Shown here: positions 51,566 to 60,263 of the stretch, in pieces
How positions within the stretch are numbered: position 1 is the first letter of the stretch
Layout of the letters: each line of letters begins with the position of its first letter
From: Acorus gramineus
Lineage: Eukaryota; Streptophyta; Magnoliopsida; Acorales; Acoraceae
Direction of reading: 5' to 3'
NCBI GenBank assembly: GCA_030737835.1
Contig: CM060852.1
Location: forward strand, 19,949,868-20,013,867
DNA length: 64,000 bases
Notes under the pieces: generated by a model
Told to the model about the DNA's origin: nothing
Database searches by the model: none
Seen by the model: the letters and a program-made list of their open reading frames with translations, nothing else
Translations under genes and position numbers: made by a program

Positions 51566-53575
51566 TTACATCCAGGTGTGGAGCATCTCAGACGGCCTAC
51601 CGCCTTGTTTGGAGGGGCCAACCTCGCCTTCAATTCCGTCACTCGCTGCACCCTTCGCCAGCAATGCCATCAGACTCCCACCATGCACCCTCCCTTCTGG
51701 CAGATGAACCACGCCCCCAACTGGAACCTGAACAGGCAGAGGGACCACCCGAGGTGCATGGTTTTCCACTCCAAAACCACTCCAACCACTGAAGTTATTC
51801 ACAACATCTACATGCATGTCCTCAGCCATTACATCCTTCATCTTCTCAGGCTTGCTGGACTTTATATCCCATGTGGTAGCAAGAGCGGGCCCAAGCGTTC
51901 CCCCACCATGAATCCGACGATCCTGAACAAGAGCAGTGTGAGCTGCACAGAGGCCCGTCTTCCCCCTTGCAAAGCGGTCGCAGGGGGCCTGTCCTCCACC
52001 AAGATCCGGTGAACCAGTGCGGCCCCATGAGCACCGCTTCCCCCCACCGTGTGCCTTGCAGAAGTCAGTGCTTCCCTGAGCGCTCTTCCCACATCCCTCG
52101 GACTTGCACCGCTTGCCCCCACCATGACGGACGCAGTAGTCAGTCCGCCCCCTGGCACTCTTCGTGCACCCCTGGACGGCACATCTCTTGCCCCCACCAT
52201 GGGCCACGCAGAACTGGGTTCCTCCGTGCACGCTCTTCGGGCAGATTCCACTGCCTTGGTATGAGCATCGCTTGCCCCCACCGTGGCCCTTGCAGTAGGG
52301 TGTGCTCCCCTCCGCCCCTTTGTTGCACCCTGGGATAGTGCACCTCTTTCCCCCACCATGGGCCTTGCAGAACATTGTGCTTCCCTGTGCTCCCTTTGAG
52401 CAGGCCGGGTACTGGCACCGCCTTCCACCTCCGTGAGAGATGCAGAGGCCAGAGAAACCCTCGGCGCTCTTTGTGCAGTTCTCCCTCTGGCAACGCTTTC
52501 CGCCTCCATGCCTTATGCACAAGCCGGATTTCCCTCTGGCGGCACGGGTGCAGCCTTCATGGCTGCATCGGCGGCCCCCACCATGCGCAATACAAAAATC
52601 AGTACGACCCTCAGCACTCTTTGTGCAGCCGAGGTGCTCACATCGTCGGCCACCACCATGTGCTTTGCAATACACTGTACGACCTTCAGCTCCCTTGTGG
52701 CAGCCCTCTTTTTGGCACCTCCGACCCCCACCGTGAGCGATGCACAGGCCGGAAGCGCCCCTTGCTCCCTTACCGCATCCCTGGAATTGACAAGTCTTCA
52801 AGTTGACGTGACGCTGGTGTGTTGGCCCGGAAGTACAGGTAACTGAGCTCTTTGGAGTTGATACTATGGTTGATGAGATGTCTGGAAAGGACAGAACTGG
52901 GTCTGGATTGGCATTAGGAATAATAGGATTGGAAATGAAGCTGCTGACAACAGAATGCTGAATAGGTGATGGCATGGAATGCTGTAATCTCTGATTTTGA
53001 TAAGATGATACAGTTGCTTCATTGAAGGCCTTTCCAATCGCGACAGTTGCAGATGACTCCAAGCTGTTTTGAAAGTCGTGAACTGAAAATGGGTTGGTGT
53101 TGGTGTTGGTGGTGATAACAGATTCCGCCACTCCTGTTGAGAGGCTTAATTGGAGATCAAACTTGGACCCACTTTCTGATGGCTTTGGAATAGCAACAGT
53201 AGGCTTCCTTGGAGTAGGTGTCCTCTCACTGCCGAGGTGGAGCTCGAAGTTTAACCCGAGGTCCATTGAAGTCTCTTCGTCAGTTTCTTTTGCTGAGGAG
53301 AGAGTGCAGAGGGTTGCCGAGCTCCCTTTGCTGTCTGAGGAACTCGACGAATGTCCTAAACCCAGATGCAGAGAGAAGGCATCCTCAACAGTACCCCACT
53401 TCCTCTTTATCCCCTTTGAGCTTGAAAGAGACAAGCCAGGAGCGCCAGGGGAATCAAGGCGCAGGACCGTATCTGGTAGGCAATCAGATCCATATTGAGC
53501 TTTACTCAGTGTCTCAAAAGCATTATAAGAAGGGGCATTGGAGGTAAAGCCAAAATAAGGAAACTTGTTTTCCAT
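51566..53575 (-). CDS. HGGG Cys/His-repeat protein (WRKY19-like / loricrin-like) with EAR-like motifs
   Basis: 669-aa plant protein in one coding exon, of the family often auto-named 'probable WRKY transcription factor 19' or 'loricrin-like' (At5g64550 type), although it has no WRKY domain. Residues ~1-150 carry LxLxL/EAR-type repressor motifs: FSLHLGLG (~68-74), LGLNFELHLG (~106-115) and LQLSLS (~141-146). A Ser/Thr/Asn-rich linker follows to ~258. Residues ~262-546 contain eleven ~25-aa units, C-x4-C-x10/11-C-x2-H, ten of them followed by GGG(R/K)RC, each suggesting one zinc site. The last unit is longer. The C-terminus (~570-669) is Val/Gly-rich. A nuclear regulatory role is inferred; the biochemical function is not established. 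A strong donor-like GAT|GTAAGT overlaps the stop codon. Confidence 0.85.
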   Translation of the reverse strand: MENKFPYFGFTSNAPSYNAFETLSKAQYGSDCLPDTVLRLDSPGAPGLSLSSSKGIKRKWGTVEDAFSLHLGLGHSSSSSDSKGSSATLCTLSSAKETDEETSMDLGLNFELHLGSERTPTPRKPTVAIPKPSESGSKFDLQLSLSTGVAESVITTNTNTNPFSVHDFQNSLESSATVAIGKAFNEATVSSYQNQRLQHSMPSPIQHSVVSSFISNPIIPNANPDPVLSFPDISSTIVSTPKSSVTCTSGPTHQRHVNLKTCQFQGCGKGARGASGLCIAHGGGRRCQKEGCHKGAEGRTVYCKAHGGGRRCEHLGCTKSAEGRTDFCIAHGGGRRCSHEGCTRAARGKSGLCIRHGGGKRCQRENCTKSAEGFSGLCISHGGGRRCQYPACSKGAQGSTMFCKAHGGGKRCTIPGCNKGAEGSTPYCKGHGGGKRCSYQGSGICPKSVHGGTQFCVAHGGGKRCAVQGCTKSARGRTDYCVRHGGGKRCKSEGCGKSAQGSTDFCKAHGGGKRCSWGRTGSPDLGGGQAPCDRFARGKTGLCAAHTALVQDRRIHGGGTLGPALATTWDIKSSKPEKMKDVMAEDMHVDVVNNFSGWSGFGVENHAPRVVPLPVQVPVGGVVHLPEGRVHGGSLMALLAKGAASDGIEGEVGPSKQGGRPSEMLHTWM

Positions 53576-55236
53576 AACCCAACTACTGTCCAGATAAATA
53601 ATCTACCTACTCGACCAAACCTTAATGGAAAAATAACCAGTCAACCAGACTTCCGGGGGTAACTTAATTAGTCAATGTGTTACAGATGTTTTCCATAATG
53701 CAATGCATCCCCCACTGACAAACCCTGATGTATCATGGCGATCCATTCCAGAAGCTTGAGGTAGAACAAATATAATCAGCAAAAACTGCTCGATTCGAAT
53801 CCAAACATGCAGTGTCCGAAGGAAATGAGGATCATCAGATGACTGTCAAGCAGCTGATCATCCCTGTCAGCAGGATGATAGTTAAAAAGATTTTACAAGA
53901 TGAAAGTAAAAGAGAATTGGATAATCGTTAATCAGTACATGCGGTGTAAACCTTACAAGCTACAGTAACTAAAGAATTGCTCCTGAATTTAGCATGGAGA
54001 AAAAATTCAATAAACCAAACCAGAGATTGAATATGACATGCAGAGCAATTAATCAATGGCTCAAATGGATGGCAAGTGTAAAACAATCACAAGCTACCAC
54101 AACAAACATAAGCCATAGATCAATCAACTTTTTGCGATATGATGCATCAAATGAGGTCATAAGCACAAGCACATCCCCAGCCTCATCCTGATATGCTGTG
54201 GTAACTAACTCAAAATCACAACTTCCAAGTGCAGTATCATCAGATAAAGCATATGGCAATCTTCAATTACTCAAAAGATGTAAAATCCTAACAGAAGTCA
54301 TGTTTAATGTCACACTGTTATGTAGCACTATGTCTACTCAAAATGCCATCTACAAGTTGAACACATATACAACATACAGTGTCATAACTCAAATATCTGC
54401 AGAAACTCCATGGGAACAAATGTCATTATGCTGCAGGAAAAATTACAGACAATCAAAATTAAGGGTGTTCTACCCCTTTTCAAGGTCTGCATTGCAAATA
54501 CCATCAAGCACACATAAAGCTTGATGGAAACTCTCAAATCGCAATTAGGTCATGTTCGTTGCAACTTAAATTTACAGATTATAGATTATAAGTTTAAAAC
54601 TTATAGATTATAGATTATAACTTTTCTGATAAATAGTAAACATGTTTGTTGTAATTGTATAAAAGCAGGAAATAAACAGTAATGAATGTTTGTTATAATA
54701 AGTTGTAAAATAGTTTTTTGTTGTGTAATTGTCTAAAATACCCCTTTAAGCTGTAGAAAATGAAAAATTGAATTATATTTGATAAAATAAATTGGTTTTT
54801 ACTTATAAAATCAATTTTACAAATATTAAAAGAAAATTAACATATCATAAATAAAGTTCAAATTCACTACAATAATTTTCAACTATTACATTCCATAATT
54901 TAAATAAATTGAGTGAGAGATGGAATTATAAAATAAAATTTTGATAAATTATTATATGAAATAATAAAAAATTGAGGAGATGAAAGGGTGTTTGTTGATT
55001 TTTGGTGTGATAGTAAAAAAAATAGATACATGCACATGTTATTAGTAAAAAAGATTAATAAATTGGGTGTCCAAAATAAAATTTATTTAAAGCATTTTAT
55101 AAGCTATAATCTCGAAAGCAACTCTTATCCAACTTACAAATTATGACTTTTTAAACTTATTTTTAGCTTATACAACTTCCATAAGTTTAAACAAACATGT
55201 CACAATTGCTTATTTTAAGATTTAAACTATAATCTG

Positions 55237-55815
55237 CTACAAAGCATGGACACTTCCCTGGAGGCCTCGTACCCGTGTCGGACGCAGACACGGCATGGAC
55301 ACGCGACGGACACGGCTCCAGCCGTGTCCGCCTTCATTTTGTCTTGGACACGGCTAGGACACGGTCCAGCTAGTTTCAGCCCAAAAATAAAAAAGAAAAA
55401 GAAAAGGAAGGCTCAAACATAGCCCATAAGTATTCAACCCATTTAAAACATCTTAGAACAACTCATTTAAACAAAATCTCTTTCTTATGGTTAAAAAAAA
55501 TAATGATTTATTAGTTTAAAACACTGATTTATAAAAACAGTGGTTTATTGGTTTAAAACAGTGATTTATAAAAACAGTGGTTTATTATTTAAAACAATGA
55601 TTTATAAAAACAGTGATTTATTAGTTTATACAATTGGTTATAAATAGTGAATTAAAATGAAATGTGTTTGTTTATATAAAATAGTGATACATATTTATTT
55701 ATTATATTAATTTATTTGTTGCCGTGTCCTAGCCGTACCCGTGTCCTATTTTTTCAAAAATAGACGTGTCGCTATGTCCGTGTCGCCGTGTCCCGTGTCC
55801 GTGTCCATGCTTCAT
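55237..55815. mobile_element. hAT-like MITE with 8-bp target duplication and GACACGG arrays
   Basis: Termini CTACAAAGCATGGACAC and, in complement, CTATGAAGCATGGACAC. The flanking direct repeat ATAATCTG is exact at 55229-55236 and 55816-55823; a following C on both sides would allow a 9-bp reading. Both subterminal regions are filled with CGGACACGG/CCGTGTCC repeats, far GC-richer than the surroundings. The 579-bp element contains a minisatellite but no ORF. An 8-bp duplication suggests hAT-type transposition. Confidence 0.8.
55500..55650. repeat. Minisatellite inside the hAT-like MITE
   Basis: Three to four units of about 45 bp built on GATTTATAAAAACAGTG followed by GTTTATTxGTTTAAAACA, with small differences between units. 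Confidence 0.8.
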
Positions 55816-57129
55816 AGATAATCTGCAGCTTATTAGTTTTAACAAACATTTACTTAGTTGCTATAATTCCTTATTTTATAAGATGTATCAAATTTAGTAT
55901 ACAAAACAAAACAAACATGCCTGAAACAATACGAATTTTTAACAAATCCCCTTATAGAAAGGTTACTATAAAAAAGATCGCCTTCAATAAAGCATCATAA
56001 TAAATAAAATAATAAAACCAGACCGCCCTCTGCAAAACGAACTTAATGCACAAAAAATCAATATATGGGGCACACATTAGAATTCTACGAGAAATATGCA
56101 CAATTAATATTTTACAAATTGCAATTATGTTAAGAATTTCCAAGGAAAACAAAGAGTGGAAAAAAGGAAAGAACACAAGATACTAACCTTCCACCAAGCA
56201 TTACAAGCATAAGACTATGAAGGCCAAAAGGCCCAAAATCATAGAACACATCATGTTATATACTATAGCACAAGCTTCAACAAAAGAAAATTCAAAAAAG
56301 GAGGTCCATAATCATCTAAGACCTTAAAGTGATTATGATAAAGATAAGCCCGTGAATCAGATTCTAAATTTATGGATATAAAGCTGTGACAGGCCAAAAA
56401 AAAATAAATTAAAAGCCCCAAAATCACCGCCAACATCCAAGGTGCATGCCCGTTTGCGTACAGACACACAGGAACAAGATCTGCATATAAAGGAAAGAGA
56501 AAAGCAATACTGGTACACAGAATCAGATTCTCTAACAATAGCAAACAACCACAGCGGCTAAACAGTAAAGAAAAACTATTTCAAATTACCAAAAAAATTA
56601 TAGATGATATGACAGAATTCACAGAAAAGAAACTAGCAAACAAAATGAATACAGAGTAATTGAAAGAAAGGTAACCAGTCTATGCAAAACATAAAAAAGT
56701 ACCAACAAGAACGAACCTTGGAGTGCCCAAAGCCAGCAGCAACCAGTAAAGGATCGATGAAGAAGGCCCTAAAAACAGAATTAAAAAAAAAAGTGACTTT
56801 TCAATATAAAGATCAGAGTGACTATAGTTAGAGACACAACATTAATTCGAAATCATGTATCCGGATTTCACTGTTCGGATGAGTCGATTTGAAACAACAA
56901 AACAAAAACCCTAGCCGAACCAATCACCGGAGCAGCCCAAATCATCAGAACCACATAAAAGAGAAGAACTTTACGGATTAAACTCAGACAGAAAATAAAT
57001 AAAAAACATCAAATCAAATCCAAACCCCGATTTTTTCGCGTTAAATCCCGAGGAAAAAAAAAAGAACAACACAATAATAAATTTTGTACAAGACAACGAA
57101 ATCGATGAAAACAAACCTCGATTTCACGG

Positions 57130-57260
57130 TTGCAGAACGGATTGAAAGAGAGAGAGAGAATTGAAACGGGGGTTTAAGAGGAGGAGCTAGGGTTTCCTAC
57201 GCGTGCGAGAGAGGGCCGATGTGTAGCCTTATAGAGAGAGAGAGAGAGAGAGAGGAAAAT
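57130..57260 (-). repeat. GA/CT microsatellites at the HGGG-gene promoter
   Basis: GA runs on the plus strand at about 57147-57162 and 57233-57254, with another at 57319-57336. The minus-strand transcript would therefore carry CT-rich leader sequence. A telo-box-type AAACCCTAG (complement) lies at about 57188-57196, and a TGGGCCCA motif at about 57439-57446 resembles a site II element. Confidence 0.65.
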
Positions 57261-57549
57261 GTGAGGTGGGACCCCGGGCCGATGAGAGGCTGTGGCGATG
57301 CGTTCGGGGTGGTTCGATCGAGAGAGAGAGAGAGAGGGCCACCACGTCAGCAGATTCGTGAGATCCACGTCATCGTGTCCTCATCACCGTCCGTGGTGCG
57401 CCGGCTGGGAAAGTGGGTCCCACGTTTGACAGGGGATGTGGGCCCATCCTTTTTCCTCGTCGCGCTGCTGCGACGATTTTTCACCCTTCTAACCGCGACA
57501 AGATCTCGTGAAAATCCTCGTCTGGGGCCACACTTTTTTAACCATTAAA

Positions 57550-58733
57550 ATAAGAGTGTTGTTACCCTAAACACATCTATATATCTCGTTACAGACTCAT
57601 TAAAACATGTCTTGTTAGATGATTTTTTTTTATATTTATAAAAAAATAATTCATTCAACTCGAAATGGAGCGACATGCATTTTTCATCAAATTATATACC
57701 TTATTAGATGATGTTTACTATTTTAAAAAAAATAAAAAATACTTAAAATCTGAGTTTTAAATGGTAAATATAACTTAGTGTATCATTTTTCTTAAAAAAA
57801 ATAAATTTTTTTAAAAGAATTTTTTTTTTTTTTATTCCAGTTTTTCTTTGACTCAAATTTTATTTTCTTTAATTTCCTTTTCTGTTTGTGGACAAACACA
57901 TCTAACAATAATATTTTATAGTTTTTCAAACTCGGGTGATTTTTACACTAATAATACGAGATTTGGATTTTTGTAATTTCTCTGGGCCTGTTTAGATTCA
58001 AGTTTGGGTAGATTCTATATTTAAAAAGTTAAAAAATCTCAGATCCAAACACATTTCAGTATTTAGCTTTTTAAATTATCATCTTCATTTTTTAAGGTTA
58101 AAAAATATTGTGGTTAAAAATCTAATAAAACATAGTTTTTCAAAAGCTTAATTTGAAATATAAGATTTTAAAAATTTTAGCATTTCAACCTTGTCTCCAA
58201 CCCAAGCGGAGGAAATTCTTTTTTCAAGGGTGTTGCACACCAACCATTCCTCTTTTTTGTTTTTTCTTATCTCATTTATAAACATTATTAATATTAATTC
58301 ATTTGTATAAAAAATTATACTATCGGGAAAGATCCCATTAATACATTTCAGATGAGTCTAATATTAAATAGTTTTCGAGTTATTTTTAAATAGGTAATTT
58401 TTAATTAAATTAAATAACATAATTCTTAAATAATCAAATGTATGAAGATTTATTTAAAATTAATTAAAAAATAATTTAACATTAGTTTCATTTTGAATGT
58501 CTCGATGAGACCTTTCCAACTATAATACTTTTATTAAAAATGGATTAGTGTACCTAAATATATATTAGGCTGAAGTAAATTAGTGTATAAAATAAGAAAA
58601 AAATAAGAAGGAATTTCAAATATGTTTTTAAAAGATATTTTAGGTATTTAAAAAGTGAAAAAGTGTTTTGAAGGTCAAAATCCAAATCTCTAAATTCTAA
58701 GGTGCATTTAGAGAGCGATTAGAACAAGAATAA
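57550..58733. other. AT-rich spacer
   Basis: No gene and no clear element. 57550-57780 contains 'catctatatatctcgttac' and 'cttgttagatgat' words similar to MITE family C, possibly a decayed relative. Confidence 0.4.
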
Positions 58734-58999
58734 TGTTACGTCCAACCCCATTTCTGGCCTCAATTATAGTTTACATGCGTTTTGATTTTTTTAAAAATAG
58801 TATACCTCATCTAATGAGGTACATTTTTTTTAAAAAAAATGTAGTATATACTATAATGAATTACATAGATGCATTCATAAAAAATGTAAAAAAATTCTTT
58901 TAAAATATGTGCCTCGTTAACATGAGCATATGCGTCGTTAATTTTCTATAGGCGCATATAGAACTATAATTGGGGGCTGAAAATGGATCTAGGTGTAAC
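58734..58999. mobile_element. MITE family C, best-preserved copy
   Basis: Left end GTTACGTCCAACCCCATTTC and right end (complement) GTTACACCTAGATCCATTTT; the complementarity continues through CAATTATAGTT on both sides for about 45 bp. The 266-bp interior is AT-rich and non-coding. No clear target duplication. Confidence 0.65.
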
Positions 59000-59535
59000 A
59001 ACACCCTTAGAACAAACCATCCTCCAAATTTTAAAATATGGAGTGTGGTTGAAAATACTCACATCAAAATATATACTCGTTACATATGTTTATATACTGT
59101 GACTGCAACTGTATATCTATACAGCAAAGGATATGATATATACCTATCCATATATATCGAACAGATGCTGAAGACCAAAAATGATAGACTTTTCAACGGT
59201 TTAGTGGGTTTGTATGTTTGTAAAAAAGATTGGCTAACGTTTGAAGGATCACGCTTTTCCTTGGCAACCTCTGCTTTAATAATCCGTTCAATCCCAATCA
59301 AAATTCGGTCAAATACATGGGTCCTCCAAAGAACATAAACTTGCATGATTGTAAGTTGGTGTTAATTATTAGTATTTAAAATAAAAATTATCAAACAAAA
59401 GAGACCAAACGCCCGTCCCTTTCTCACAAAGGTTCCAAGATTTCCCAATCGAAATGAGAAAAGAAAAGCATAATTTATATACCATCCAAAAAAGGCAAAG
59501 AAAGACAACAACTAAAGCACCCATTTTTTAGGCAA

Positions 59536-59604
59536 TATTTGATTGCATGATTGAACATTTTTTATGTTTATAAAAAGCTGTTTCTACAATCATACAATCA
59601 AATA
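59536..59604. repeat. Small perfect-stem hairpin related to MITE family B
   Basis: TATTTGATTGCATGATTG (59536-59553) pairs with CAATCATACAATCAAATA (59587-59604) at 17 of 18 positions around a 33-bp loop. The wording echoes TTTGGTTGCGCGATTG of the 60063-60263 element, so it may be a shrunken, transition-decayed copy. Confidence 0.7.
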
Positions 59605-60062
59605 GAAAAATTGAAATAACTTTCTGCATAGAGATCTAAAACAAATAGTGTTCAAAAACTGTGATTTATAAAAGCTTGGGAGGAGGTAGAGCAGCTTCTT
59701 ACATGATAAGTTTTAAATTCAATATATATAGAAAATCAACCTTGCAATCTCACTATCAAACGCAAGTGCTACGATCATAGCATGAACACACAATGATGAT
59801 TTTGATGGAGCTAACACCTGAAAGAAGAAAGAAATGAAACAATTGATTGAAGAAAATTGTTGTTTTTATATGTTGATCCGTATACTTATAAATGGGCTAA
59901 TCAGATTTTTTTTTGCTTTGCATTCTGACGGATTGATCCCCCTAGATCTATAAATATGAATTTTTGAGTAACAAAAAAAAAATCCAGATTTTTAAAATAT
60001 TTTTTAGTTTTAAAAGCTTTTTTATGGGAGGAAGTAACCAATATTGAAATGAACAATACTAT

Positions 60063-60263
60063 GGGCGCGTTTGGTTGCGCGATTGCAAAACTGATTCTGC
60101 AGGAAGCTCACTTTCTCAGCTTTTTGAAATCACAGCTTTTGGGTACTATTTGCCTGAAATCTGTGTGTAGGAAGTTGCTACAGTAAAACTATTTGGTTGC
60201 GCGATTGCAAACGTAATTTTCTACAATCGCAAACGCTGTGCAATCGCGCAACTAAACACATCC
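60063..60263. mobile_element. MITE family B, intact-looking 201-bp copy
   Basis: The left end GGGCGCGTTTGGTTGCGCGA and the right end, read in complement (GGATGTGTTTAGTTGCGCGA), form ~28-bp inverted repeats continuing into TTGCA. A third direct copy of TTTGGTTGCGCGATTGC lies inside at about 60191. The flanking TAT (or CTAT) on both sides fits a 3-bp target duplication of PIF/Harbinger type. No coding capacity. Confidence 0.7.

Larger units (their letters stand above)
54545..55925. mobile_element. Older MITE-like element split by the 55237-55815 insertion
   Basis: Starts near 54550 with CATGTTCGTTGCAACTTAAA and ends near 55918 with 'caaaacaaacatgcctg', the approximate complement. Repeated words CTTATAGATTATAGATTATA and 'aagtttaaac' recur in both orientations. 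AT-rich, no coding capacity. Confidence 0.5.
53576..57234 (-). other. Probable intron-containing 5' leader of the HGGG gene
   Basis: Inference from splice signals. A TATA-like CTATAAGG at 57227-57234 predicts a start near 57200. A first non-coding exon would end at 57117 (CGAG|GTTTGT). A 52-nt exon 56717-56768 has TTTTTAG before it and CAAG|GTTCGT after it. A further donor AAG|GTTAGT is at 56187-56188. No coding domain is seen anywhere here, and the only downstream same-strand gene is the HGGG gene. The nested MITEs at 54540-55930 would lie in a leader intron. The alternative is a separate non-coding RNA. Confidence 0.45.

Noticed and set aside
51578-52806. Several long ORFs in other frames across the HGGG repeats
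   Set aside because: The regular 75-nt unit keeps alternative frames open; only the 669-aa frame has the Cys/His units.
56263-56544. 93-codon hydrophobic ORF on the minus strand
   Set aside because: Looks membrane-like only because it is T/A-rich; it lies in a presumed leader region without initiation context or homology.
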